Positions 30,501 to 38,766 of a stretch of DNA of 64,000 nt are shown piece by piece. How positions within the stretch are numbered: the first letter of the stretch is position 1; each line of letters starts with the position of its first letter. Both the position numbers and the translations under genes were made by a program. Below the pieces are notes generated by a model, which was not told where the DNA came from, did not search any database, and saw nothing but the letters and a program-made list of their open reading frames with translations. This stretch comes from Fen-1298 sp963833465 (GTDB lineage: Bacteria; Bacteroidota; Ignavibacteria; UBA10030), in assembly GCA_963833465.1 (NCBI GenBank), contig CAWHXW010000003.1:806001-870000 (forward strand), in the 5' to 3' direction.

Positions 30501-31002
30501 TTATCACAAAATTCGCGAGGGTGTCGGCGCTCATAAGTCACCCTCTATTTATGGAGCATTTCCAACTGATCCATATTCTCATACTCCCGGACACATAGGA
30601 GTTCAACAGCCCGGAATGAGCGGTCAGGTAAAAGAAGATATTGTTTCGCGTTTTATAGAATTAGGAGTTCTCATTAAAAATGGCAAGCTTACATTTATGC
30701 CAATTCTTTTAAGAAAAAACGAATTTTTAAAAGCTCCGAAATCATATCGTTATTATAATATTAATGGAATTGAACAAAGTATTAATTTGGAAATAGGCAC
30801 ATTAGCATTTACATTTTGTCAGGTTCCGATTGTATATCATATTTCACGCGGTCAAAAAATTCATATTACAGGAAGTGATGGAAGTTTAAAAGAAATTCGA
30901 ACATGTTCGCTTGACGAATCGCAAAGCGCTTCAATATTTAATCGAAGAGGTGAAATATCGCAAATAGATGTGTATATGAAATTCATGTCAATCCCGAAAT
31001 AA
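27529..31002 (+). CDS. Large cytoplasmic GH94-clan phosphorylase-like enzyme (GH149/GH161-like), probable beta-1,3-glucan phosphorylase
   Basis: The 1157-residue protein has no signal peptide. Its N-terminal beta-sandwich includes SSDHWMFISSNGGLTAGR. The helical core carries DGFDWEVLDPHDAWSYIGYWGDHQ and RPDWNDANNALVGSG, where D651-W-N-D654 matches the DWND signature of GH94-type phosphorylases, whose Asp is the general acid. The length of about 1150 residues and the glucan setting fit GH149/GH161-type beta-1,3-glucan phosphorylases better than the ~800-residue GH94 enzymes. It would release glucose-1-phosphate from oligosaccharides brought in by the symporter, saving ATP. The clan assignment is fairly secure; the family number and specificity are inference. 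Confidence 0.65.
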   Translation: MKRKSILVGKTILNAERHKVGGNYVDRDGEQIYRISNYDQMPPFFMSIVSSSDHWMFISSNGGLTAGRKNSDYALFPYYTDDRIHDSKENTGSKTILLVTKGKKIFLWEPFSQDYNGIYRTERNLYKNIFGNKLIFEEINKDLCITFRYAWFNSEKYGFIKQSHVTNYNREPIVINILDGIQNLLPSGLNRRFQLEYSTLVDGYKKNELQIDTGLGLFILSSIPVDRAEPSEALKATTVWSVGLKSPKRLLSSSQLDAFKKGLPVKQEIDIRASRGAYFINAEFSLSREEEKKWFIVADVNQDASDVAALSSLITTSKDIPQQLMNDVKRGTNNLAKIVASADGIQTTEDVLVSSRHYSNTLFNVMRGGFFDDGYWVEKEDFSSFIKTTNKSIAETYNDFLQTLPEKIIHSELLAKIAALNSVDLEKLCYEYLPLTFSRRHGDPSRPWNIFSIDIKDDHGKKVLNYQGNWRDIFQNWEALALSFPGYVEGMITKFVNASTLDGYNPYRVTRDGFDWEVLDPHDAWSYIGYWGDHQIIYLVKLLEISARYHPGKIQEFLIKDIFAYANVPYRIKSYADLLKYPRKTIDFDINLEREIEKRVEQIGTDGKFIANKNGKIIHVNLTEKMLVSILAKLSNFIPEAGIWMNTQRPDWNDANNALVGSGVSMVTLYYLRRYLVLFSDIFNSSKISEVQVSEEVVEFFNAIIEIFKANLILLDGLISDKDRKGILDKLGSAGNDYRNKIYSKGMSEKRRTITVSELREFLDLTLKHIDHTIEVNKRKDNLYHAYNLMKVENGEGISIRHLYEMLEGQVAVLSSGYLAATDSLKVLDALRASALYRKNQSSYLLYPDRQLLRFVEKNNISKEDFQKSILLRKLIEDGNRQIVIPDMNGGIHFHSDFRNADVLKTALEELRSSEYQTLVQKDKEIVLDIYERLFDHQSFTGRSGTFYKYEGLGCIYWHMVSKLLLAVAEVITRAEENDESAAVKKRLADHYHKIREGVGAHKSPSIYGAFPTDPYSHTPGHIGVQQPGMSGQVKEDIVSRFIELGVLIKNGKLTFMPILLRKNEFLKAPKSYRYYNINGIEQSINLEIGTLAFTFCQVPIVYHISRGQKIHITGSDGSLKEIRTCSLDESQSASIFNRRGEISQIDVYMKFMSIPK

Positions 31003-31067
31003 TTCTCTCGAGCTCACATTTCTTCGTATTCTCATTTTGTTCAAATTGCAATCACAGAAAGATCATA

Positions 31068-32924
31068 ATGAAATTGATCCACAGAGTGATCATTATTCTA
31101 ACAATTTTTTCTGCTATTCATAGTTTGTGCCATTCGCAGGAATTAAAATCCTTACCGCAAGACACTATAGCACAAATTGGTAGAACCGCGATTACAGCGC
31201 GCGAGCTCCTTGAGCGTCTCGAATTAGTACCATTTCCTCAAAGATATAAACCATCTGAAATAGACTCAGTAAAAGTGAGAGCGTTGCTCAGTTTAATTGC
31301 TGAAAAGTTGCTTGCTAATGAAGCGAAACGTGAAAATTTATCCGATGACGAAATTTCCAAACTTATGCGGCGTGAACTTGAAAATCTCTTTATCCGTGAC
31401 GAGCTATTTAAACGAGAAGTCGAACCCTATGCAAATCCAACATCAGAAGAAATATTAAATGGAATGCAACGTTTTAAATGGAAACTCAAAGTTATTGCCT
31501 TTCTTGTTCGCTCGCAAGCTGATGGCAATGTTCTCGTAAAACACCTTCATTCAATCAAGTCAAAAGATATTATTCGAGAATTGCCAAAAAGTCTGTTCAC
31601 AGAAAGCGATACAATCAATATCAGATTTGGAGGCCCGGATTCAGCATACGAAAATGCTGCCTATGCTATCGATAAATCCAGAATATCTCATCCATTCTAT
31701 TCGCATAACCTCGGTTGGTCTGTGCTCTATCTGCTCGATAAGGTTTCGAATCAAGAGTCGGCAAAAATAACGTTGGATGAACGAAGCCGCAAAGTTGAGA
31801 AAACCCTGAAAGAACGTCACGAACGAGATATAGGCGAACATTATTCGCTTGCAGTACTTTCGTCGAAGAACGCGATAGCTGATTCCAATGTCTTCAATCT
31901 ATTTGCGGATTCTATAATTGCATTGCGAAGTAAAATTGATCCAAAATATTATCAGAGAGACGGCGGATATATGATAACGTCGGAAATGGTGGATGTCCTT
32001 ATCGCTCGGCTGAGGTCCTATCTTGACACAACATTTATTACTATTACCGATGGCAATATGACACTTGGGGAAATACTGGAAATGTTTCGCTATGAAAATT
32101 ATATTTCAAAATCTTTGGACGGCTTTTCATTCAAAATGGAACTGAATGAAGAAGTAAAACATTTAGTAGGAAACGAGTTGCTTGCGCGTGAAGGTCGTAA
32201 ACAGTTTCTTCAAAATTCTCCATCAGTGCAACACGATTTAAAACAGTGGACCAGCTATTGGGCTGCCCGCCAGCTTTATTATGATGTACGCGATAGTGTT
32301 AAAGTTATGAATGAAGATATCATTGAGCATCTTCTCAAAACTAAAGAATTTTTTGGTCGGTACTATGAGGTTAACGTACGTGAAATTTTGACCTATACGC
32401 TGGAAGATGCAAAAAGGATGCAAGATGAACTTCAACACGGAAAAAATTTTTCGGAGATGGCAAGTCAGTATTCCTTACATACAGATTGGGCGAAAAACGG
32501 TGGCGAATCCGGCTTTTTTGTAGTTATTCGACATCCCGAAATTGGCTTCCGTGCATTGCTTGCAGATACAGGAATTCTTGTCGGCCCAGTTAAATTGGAG
32601 GAGGGTTATTCACTCTTCACTGTCCTTGGCAAACGACGCACAAAAGAAGCGATAGTCGGTTTTGATACTCTCTGTCAGAATATAAGAAAGCGGCTGATGG
32701 TTGAAAAGAGAAAGAATACAACTGATCGCTTTATTGCAAGGCTTGCACATGAACAGCAAGTTAGCATCGATTATGGAAAACTAAAACTGATTAAGCCATT
32801 GTTAATTCCAATGTTTGCGCAGCGTTTTATGGGTTTTGGCGGAATGATGACTGCAGTCCCTCTTCTTATGCAGCAGTGGGATTGGATTAAAGAATTTGAA
32901 GAAAATAAAAAAATAATTCCATAG
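31068..32924 (+). CDS. Periplasmic parvulin-type peptidyl-prolyl isomerase / SurA-like chaperone
   Basis: This 618-residue protein has a signal peptide (1-24), a SurA_N-like helical region starting IAQIGRTAITARELLERL, a long middle region with no motif I recognise, and one recognisable parvulin domain (about 430-525). That domain contains VREILTYTLEDAKRMQDEL, FSEMASQYSLHTDWAKNGGE and GPVKLEEGYSLFTVLGKR. Parvulins speed proline isomerisation and chaperone proteins on the way to the outer membrane. It is embedded in the glucanase operon, 65 bp after the phosphorylase and 12 bp before the GH3 gene. Inference: it may be a foldase for the secreted enzymes and receptor of this locus. Confidence 0.82.
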   Translation: MKLIHRVIIILTIFSAIHSLCHSQELKSLPQDTIAQIGRTAITARELLERLELVPFPQRYKPSEIDSVKVRALLSLIAEKLLANEAKRENLSDDEISKLMRRELENLFIRDELFKREVEPYANPTSEEILNGMQRFKWKLKVIAFLVRSQADGNVLVKHLHSIKSKDIIRELPKSLFTESDTINIRFGGPDSAYENAAYAIDKSRISHPFYSHNLGWSVLYLLDKVSNQESAKITLDERSRKVEKTLKERHERDIGEHYSLAVLSSKNAIADSNVFNLFADSIIALRSKIDPKYYQRDGGYMITSEMVDVLIARLRSYLDTTFITITDGNMTLGEILEMFRYENYISKSLDGFSFKMELNEEVKHLVGNELLAREGRKQFLQNSPSVQHDLKQWTSYWAARQLYYDVRDSVKVMNEDIIEHLLKTKEFFGRYYEVNVREILTYTLEDAKRMQDELQHGKNFSEMASQYSLHTDWAKNGGESGFFVVIRHPEIGFRALLADTGILVGPVKLEEGYSLFTVLGKRRTKEAIVGFDTLCQNIRKRLMVEKRKNTTDRFIARLAHEQQVSIDYGKLKLIKPLLIPMFAQRFMGFGGMMTAVPLLMQQWDWIKEFEENKKIIP

Positions 32925-32936
32925 GAATATTACTAT

Positions 32937-35438
32937 ATGAAAATTCGTTGTATTTCATTTACTTTGATTATTTCTTTAATTTTTTCCGCGTGTGGAATTT
33001 CACAACAAGAAAAATATAGGAACAAGGATTTATCAATAGAAGAACGTGTAAATGATCTTCTGAGTAAAATGACTCTTGAAGAAAAGATTGATCTGTTGAG
33101 CGGAACTGGATTTGCAACAAAGCCTATTGAGCGATTAAGCATTCCGGAACTGCGAATGACAGATGGTCCACTTGGTGTGCGATGGGAAAAATCAACAGCT
33201 TTTCCATCAGGAATTTGTATCAGTGCATCTTGGAATCCAGCTATAGCTCATAAAGTCGGTGCTGCAATTGGACGTGAGGTGAAGGGGCATGATCGACATG
33301 TAATTCTTGGGCCTTGTATAAATATTGCTAGAATTCCGCAAGGAGGAAGAAACTTCGAAAGTTATGGCGAAGATCCACATCTTGCAGCTCGCATGGCAGT
33401 CGAATATATCAAAGGAGTTCAAAGCGAAGGTGTAGCTGCGACAGTAAAACATTTTGCTTGCAACAATCAAGAATACGAACGGGCATTTGTTGATGTTAAA
33501 GTTGATAAACGAGCGTTGAATGAAATTTATTTGCCTGCCTTCAAAGCTGCTGTGCAGGAAGCGAACGTACTTTGTGTGATGAATTCATATAACAAGGTTA
33601 ATGGACATTTTGCAAGCGAAAATGATGTACTTCTGATCGACAAATTAAAAAAAGAATGGGGATATAAATGGCTGGTTATGTCAGATTGGGGTGCAGTGCA
33701 TAGTACTATTCCGACAGCTAATGGCGGCATGGATTTGGAAATGCCGACAGGTGAATATTTAAATAATATCACATTAAAAGATCCATTGAAAACAGGCGCA
33801 GTGAAGGAATCTGCAATTGATGATAAAGTGCGAAGGATACTGCGCGTCATTTTTAAGCTTGGGCTTTTTGAAAAACCAAGTCTAAAGGATGAAAATTTAA
33901 TTGGAACGCTGGAGAATCGTAAAGTAGCACTAGAGGCTGCGAAGGAAGGAATTGTTCTTTTGAAGAATAAAGACAATATCCTGCCGTTAGATTTTTCAAA
34001 ATTAAAATCAATTGCTGTTATCGGTCCTAATGCAGAGGTTTGTAGAACTGGCGGCGGTGGAAGTTCTATGGTTGATCCGCTGGAAGCTCCAAGTCCGTTG
34101 GAAATATTGAGAAACAAATTCGGTGATAAGGTCAAAATCAATTATGCTGCTGGAATACAGCTTGAAGGCGTCGGTATGCCTATCGAAACAAAATATCTTG
34201 TAACGAACAACGGAGAACCGGGTTTAGTTGGTGAATACTTTGAGAAAATGGAGTTAGAAGGGAAACCAACGCTTGTTCGGATTGATACAATGATAAATTT
34301 TGATTTTGGTAAGAGCGGTCTGCCGGCGGGATTTCCTAAATATAATTTTTCAGTGCGATGGACGGGAAAAATAAAGTTCCCGAAAACCAGCGAATATACT
34401 TTGGAATTTATAAGTGACGATGGTGTGCGTCTCTGGTTGGATGATTCATTGATGATTGATTATTGGAATGATCATGCCCCTGAACCGAAAAGCATTTGCC
34501 GGAAATTCGAGACAAACAAGGATTACCGGATTAGAATTGAATATTATCAGCATGATGGAGGCGCGATCGCTAAATTAGGATGGACTATGCCAGACTACGA
34601 TCCGATAAAACCAGTGCTAACGGTCGCGAAGAATTCTGATGTCGCACTCCTCTTTATGGGAGATGCTTATAATATAGAAACGGAAGGCATGGATAGAGAA
34701 AATCTTGCGTTGCCGAGGTTTCAAGATACATTAATTGAAGAGGTAGCCAAAGTGAACAAAAACACAATTGTCGTACTCAATACTGGTTCGCCTGTCCTGA
34801 TGGATCGCTGGCTTGGTAAAGTAAAAGCTGTCGTGCAAACTTGGTTCGGTGGACAGGAGATGAGTTATGCCATCTCAGAAATACTTTCAGGTTCATATAA
34901 TCCATCAGGGAAATTGCCGATTACATTTCCTAAGAGATGGGAAGATTGTTCTGCTTATACTACATATAAAGAGAAAGATAGTGTAACGGAATATTCAGAT
35001 GGCATTTATGTGGGTTACAGATATTTCGAAAAAAACAATATTGAACCACTTTTTCCGTTTGGTTACGGTTTATCTTACACGACGTTCAAATATAAAGATC
35101 TCAAGGCGAAAACATTTGCTAGAGTTGTTCAACCAGAAATTGATATATCGCTGAATGTTTCAAATACAGGTAAATACAGTGGCGAAGAAGTCATTCAAGT
35201 TTATGTTCAGAATATCACCCCAATTGTTGATAGACCAGTACAAGAGCTGAAGGCATTCAAAAAAGTTTTTCTCAAGATAGGTGAAACGAAGAATATCCAT
35301 TTCAGTTTAGATAAAAATGCATTCGCATACTATAACGTGGAAAAGAACGAATGGACTGTCGATCCTGGAAAATATGCAATTCATATTGGCAGTTCATCGA
35401 AAAATATCCGGCTCACAGAAATTATTGAATTAAAATAG
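32937..35438 (+). CDS. GH3-family beta-glucosidase lipoprotein with PA14 domain
   Basis: The signal has a lipobox ending FSAC (Cys19), so an outer-membrane or periplasmic lipoprotein is expected. The 833-residue protein has the GH3 N-terminal barrel (SWNPAIAHKVG, KHFACNNQEYER, nucleophile D250 in VMSDWGAVHS). A second domain is interrupted by a PA14 module (about 410-545; GKIKFPKTSEYTLEFISDDGVRLWLDD, split here between those positions), and a C-terminal Fn3-like domain follows (VSNTGKYSGEEVIQVY). The PA14 insertion is typical of beta-glucosidases active on beta-1,3 or mixed gluco-oligosaccharides. It would convert short oligosaccharides to glucose. It is co-transcribed with the foldase gene 12 bp upstream. 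Confidence 0.9.
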   Translation: MKIRCISFTLIISLIFSACGISQQEKYRNKDLSIEERVNDLLSKMTLEEKIDLLSGTGFATKPIERLSIPELRMTDGPLGVRWEKSTAFPSGICISASWNPAIAHKVGAAIGREVKGHDRHVILGPCINIARIPQGGRNFESYGEDPHLAARMAVEYIKGVQSEGVAATVKHFACNNQEYERAFVDVKVDKRALNEIYLPAFKAAVQEANVLCVMNSYNKVNGHFASENDVLLIDKLKKEWGYKWLVMSDWGAVHSTIPTANGGMDLEMPTGEYLNNITLKDPLKTGAVKESAIDDKVRRILRVIFKLGLFEKPSLKDENLIGTLENRKVALEAAKEGIVLLKNKDNILPLDFSKLKSIAVIGPNAEVCRTGGGGSSMVDPLEAPSPLEILRNKFGDKVKINYAAGIQLEGVGMPIETKYLVTNNGEPGLVGEYFEKMELEGKPTLVRIDTMINFDFGKSGLPAGFPKYNFSVRWTGKIKFPKTSEYTLEFISDDGVRLWLDDSLMIDYWNDHAPEPKSICRKFETNKDYRIRIEYYQHDGGAIAKLGWTMPDYDPIKPVLTVAKNSDVALLFMGDAYNIETEGMDRENLALPRFQDTLIEEVAKVNKNTIVVLNTGSPVLMDRWLGKVKAVVQTWFGGQEMSYAISEILSGSYNPSGKLPITFPKRWEDCSAYTTYKEKDSVTEYSDGIYVGYRYFEKNNIEPLFPFGYGLSYTTFKYKDLKAKTFARVVQPEIDISLNVSNTGKYSGEEVIQVYVQNITPIVDRPVQELKAFKKVFLKIGETKNIHFSLDKNAFAYYNVEKNEWTVDPGKYAIHIGSSSKNIRLTEIIELK

Positions 35439-35552
35439 CTGTCAAAGAATTCTATCCAGTATATTTTGCGATTGGATTGAAAAATTTTCTCAGTAAAAAA
35501 TATTAATTAAAGTTCGTCGTAAAAGAATATTGCAGCAAAGAAAGGATTGGAA

Positions 35553-37574
35553 TTGAAGGAACAATCAGTAGGGTGGAAAAGATTTAATCGAATACTTTCT
35601 ATAGCTGTTCTCCTTGTAAGTAATGTTAGTACAAGTTTAACTCAGGGATTTTTGCATTCTTCTGGGACAAAGATCGTCAACGCAAACGGTCAAGAGATTA
35701 TTCTTCGCGGCATAGGCATTGGTAACTGGCTTGTGAATGAAGGTTATATGATGGGAACTTCAGACTTTGCCAACTCACCGACAGAAATTTATAATAAAAT
35801 ATCTTCTTTGGTTGGTACTGCTAATGCCGATACTTTTTTTCAGGTATATCGGAAAAATTACGTAACTCGAAAAGATGTTGAAAAGATAACAGAGTGGGGA
35901 TTCAACTCAATTCGAGTTCCTTTGCATTATCAGCTCTTCACTCCAAAAGATTCTCCATTCGTGTATATCAACGATGGTGTCATGCTTATTGACAGCCTGC
36001 TCAAGTGGTGTGGTGAAAATCATATTTACTTGATTCTGGATTTACATTGTGCTCCAGGTGGACAAAACAATATCAATATCAGCGATTATCAAGGTTCACC
36101 CTCTTTATGGGAAAGTACGTTAGATCAACAACGCACGATTAATCTCTGGCGAATGCTCGCCCAATATTATGCAAACCAACAATGGATAGGCGGTTATGAC
36201 TTATTAAATGAGCCGGCTTGGGATCTTCCGCCTTCCAATAAACCGCTTCATGATTTGTATGTGAGTATAAGTACAGCCATTCGACAGGTGGATACAAATC
36301 ATATACTCTTCGTTGAAGGAAATTGGTATGCTACTGATTTCTCCGGTCTTACGCCGCCATGGGATAATAACATGGTGTACAGTTTTCATAAATATTGGAA
36401 TACGAACGATGCAAGTTCTATTAACTATCTGTTAAGCCTGCGGTCAACCACCAATACACCGCTATGGCTCGGCGAGTCCGGCGAGAATTCAAATGAATGG
36501 TTTGCAGCTTGTGTGAATCTTATTGAAAACAATTCAATTGGCTGGTCCTGGTGGCCGCATAAGAAATTCGAATCTATTTCAGGATTATTATCTGTCCATC
36601 AGACTTCCCTCTATAATAATCTTTTGAGTTATTGGCGGGGACAGGCAGCGCAGCCTTCTCAAAGTGCGGCAATGAGTGCATTGATGGGAATGGCACAAAA
36701 TATTCTTTTTGATTCGTGCAAATTCAATTCAGATGTTGTCGATGCGCTTATGCGGCAGCCCCACACGAACGCAGTTCTCCCATTTATCCAAAATAATATT
36801 CCTGGTATCATTTATGCAGCCAACTATGATTTGGGACGATGGAATTATGCATACATGGATATTGATTATCAAAATATTGACGGTAGCGGCGGTCCAGCAT
36901 GGAATAGCGGTTGGTCATATCGAAATGACGGCGTTGATATTCAAAATTGTTCAGATACTATTACAAACGGTTACAATGTCGGATGGATCAACTCTGGTGA
37001 ATTCCTTTCCTTTACAGTCAATGTAAAGCATTCGAGTATGTACAAGATTGGAGTCCGAGTTGCTGCAAATGCTTCAGGCGGAAAATTCACTTTTAGTTGG
37101 GATAATGTTATAATAGGTACTGCCGATGTGCCTATAACGAACGGTTTGCAATCGTGGCAGACAGTAGATTGTGGATTGGATTCACTTGTTGCAGGTGTTC
37201 ATATACTTAAAATTAGTTTCCCTTCAGGTGGATTCAATCTGAATTATATTCAATTTATTGATACTAATCCGGGAAGCATTGGTCAGACAGGGGGAAGTGA
37301 TCTCAGTTTATTACAAAATTATCCAAATCCTTTTAGTGCTAATTCGTCATCGACGATCGAGTATTATCTTTCGCATGATGGCATCGTAAGCATAGAAGTT
37401 TTCGATTTGCTTGGAAGAAAAGTATATGCCGCAAATGAAGGAGAAAAAACAGCTGGAAAAAACTTTGTTACGATTGATGCAAAAGATATTTCGAAATCAA
37501 GTGGTGTATTCTTTTACCGAATGCAATTGAACGGTGTAAAAACGAACGTGATGAAGTGCGTCCTGATCAAGTAA
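35553..37574 (+). CDS. Secreted GH5-family glycosidase with CBM6-like and T9SS domains
   Basis: An AAAGGA site at 35541-35546 fits the TTG at 35553 better than the in-frame TTG at 35547, so the shorter start is chosen. After a signal peptide the GH5 domain begins ANGQEIILRGIGIGNWL. The acid/base is E220 in YDLLNEPAWD and the nucleophile E308 in LWLGESGENS, with the usual DLHCAPGGQN strand before them. A CBM6-type beta-sandwich (about 430-565; GYNVGWINSGEFLSF) and a T9SS tail (LLQNYPNPFSANSS) complete the protein. GH5 enzymes of this kind cleave beta-1,3-, beta-1,4- or beta-1,6-glucans; context favours beta-1,3/1,6. Expected at the cell surface. Confidence 0.87.
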   Translation: MKEQSVGWKRFNRILSIAVLLVSNVSTSLTQGFLHSSGTKIVNANGQEIILRGIGIGNWLVNEGYMMGTSDFANSPTEIYNKISSLVGTANADTFFQVYRKNYVTRKDVEKITEWGFNSIRVPLHYQLFTPKDSPFVYINDGVMLIDSLLKWCGENHIYLILDLHCAPGGQNNINISDYQGSPSLWESTLDQQRTINLWRMLAQYYANQQWIGGYDLLNEPAWDLPPSNKPLHDLYVSISTAIRQVDTNHILFVEGNWYATDFSGLTPPWDNNMVYSFHKYWNTNDASSINYLLSLRSTTNTPLWLGESGENSNEWFAACVNLIENNSIGWSWWPHKKFESISGLLSVHQTSLYNNLLSYWRGQAAQPSQSAAMSALMGMAQNILFDSCKFNSDVVDALMRQPHTNAVLPFIQNNIPGIIYAANYDLGRWNYAYMDIDYQNIDGSGGPAWNSGWSYRNDGVDIQNCSDTITNGYNVGWINSGEFLSFTVNVKHSSMYKIGVRVAANASGGKFTFSWDNVIIGTADVPITNGLQSWQTVDCGLDSLVAGVHILKISFPSGGFNLNYIQFIDTNPGSIGQTGGSDLSLLQNYPNPFSANSSSTIEYYLSHDGIVSIEVFDLLGRKVYAANEGEKTAGKNFVTIDAKDISKSSGVFFYRMQLNGVKTNVMKCVLIK

Positions 37575-37604
37575 ATAATGTTAATGGCAATTATTGAAAG
37601 AAAG

Positions 37605-38438
37605 ATGAAAGCATTGAAAATATTTATAATTTTATTATGCATTACATTTGTGCTGAACTCAATGTGGGGATGCAAAAAAGATGATAATGGATTAGTATCT
37701 GCGACACCTTCAGATGGTATTCCGCAGCTTCCGGGCTGGAAGTTAATGTGGAATGACGAATTTAATGGAACTAAGATTGATACCAGCAAATGGGAATATG
37801 AAGTGAATGGAGATGGCGGCGGAAATAATGAACTTCAATACTATACTGCAAATTCGTCTAATTCATATTTAGATAATGGTGCTCTGATTATTTGTGCTCA
37901 AAAAGAAAATTACGAGGGCAAACAGTATACATCGGCCAGAATGAATACAAAGTATAGAGGTGATTGGAAATATGGACGGTTTGAAATCCGAGCGAAACTT
38001 CCATATGGAAAAGGACTTTGGCCGGCAATTTGGATGCTTCCAACCGATAATTCCTATGGAGGATGGCCAAAAAGCGGGGAAATAGATATTATGGAATGTC
38101 TTGGTGATAATACATGGAAAGTCTATGGAACAATTCATTGTGCGGATGCAAACGGTAATCATGTACAATTTGGAGGAAATTATTCTTTGCCGTTGGACTC
38201 TGCAAGTTTCGCCGGAAGTTTTCATGTTTTTGCGGTTGAATGGGATTCGACATCAATTCAATGGTTTGTTGACAGCATTAAATATTATTCGGTAATTAGA
38301 TCATCTCCTTTTGATCAGCGTTTCTATTTGATTTTAAATGTTGCTATCGGAGGAGATTGGCCCGGAAGTCCAAACGAATTTACAACATTCCCTCAAATGA
38401 TGGTTGTGGACTATGTCCGCATTTATCAACGGCCTTGA
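37605..38438 (+). CDS. GH16-family laminarinase (endo-beta-1,3-glucanase), probable lipoprotein
   Basis: ATG 37605 directly precedes the signal sequence and has a purine-rich GAAAGAAAG upstream; an in-frame ATG at 37578 would add nine hydrophilic residues. The 277-residue product has a signal ending MWGC (Cys23, a loose lipobox) and one GH16 domain. The catalytic motif SGEIDIMEC gives E159 as nucleophile, D161 as helper and E164 as acid/base. WKYGRFEIRAKLPYGKGLWP and WPAIWMLP are standard GH16 strands. The family cuts internal beta-1,3 bonds in laminarin. It lies about 30 bp after the GH5 gene and ends the glucan locus. Confidence 0.9.
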   Translation: MKALKIFIILLCITFVLNSMWGCKKDDNGLVSATPSDGIPQLPGWKLMWNDEFNGTKIDTSKWEYEVNGDGGGNNELQYYTANSSNSYLDNGALIICAQKENYEGKQYTSARMNTKYRGDWKYGRFEIRAKLPYGKGLWPAIWMLPTDNSYGGWPKSGEIDIMECLGDNTWKVYGTIHCADANGNHVQFGGNYSLPLDSASFAGSFHVFAVEWDSTSIQWFVDSIKYYSVIRSSPFDQRFYLILNVAIGGDWPGSPNEFTTFPQMMVVDYVRIYQRP

Positions 38439-38766
38439 AGAATTAACTTTAGTTTTTCTCTGAATTAAAATATCCATATGATCCGCCTGCCGATCAATTT
38501 GAACATCCGAGTTTTGGATTTTTTAAGTTTAAATATCGCTTTAAATCATCACAATAAAATTTTTTGAGATTTCTTACTGACAAATCTTCCTAAAACACTG
38601 CCATCCTATGTCGTTGATTTTTGTAATATTGGCATTCAAACTGCCATATTGACGAAGTCTTAATTTGCCACCAGCTAAAATCATTCAAAAATAATGATTT
38701 TCTGTCTGGCACGCGTGTTGACTAAGTATATATCTAAATAAATAAAACAAACAAGGAGATACAGTA
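38439..38766. other. Control region before the heat-shock operon, with two inverted repeats
   Basis: This 328-bp gap holds no gene. It contains an imperfect inverted repeat at about 38625-38650 (TTGGCA...TGCCA), a perfect 9-bp repeat AAAATCATT/AATGATTTT with a 7-nt loop at 38677-38701, and a sigma54-like site at 38707-38722. The second repeat could terminate upstream transcription or bind an activator. The ribosome binding site AAGGAG lies just before ATG 38767. Confidence 0.5.
38707..38722 (+). promoter_or_regulatory. Candidate sigma54 promoter of the hsp20 genes
   Basis: TGGCACGCGTGTTGAC matches the sigma54 consensus TGGCACG-N4-TTGCW at all -24 positions and has correct spacing; only the C of the -12 GC is replaced by A. 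The ATG of the first hsp20 is 45 bp downstream. Sigma54-dependent small heat-shock genes are known in deltaproteobacteria. A sigma70 reading (TTGACT plus TATATC) has far too short a spacer. Confidence 0.5.
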
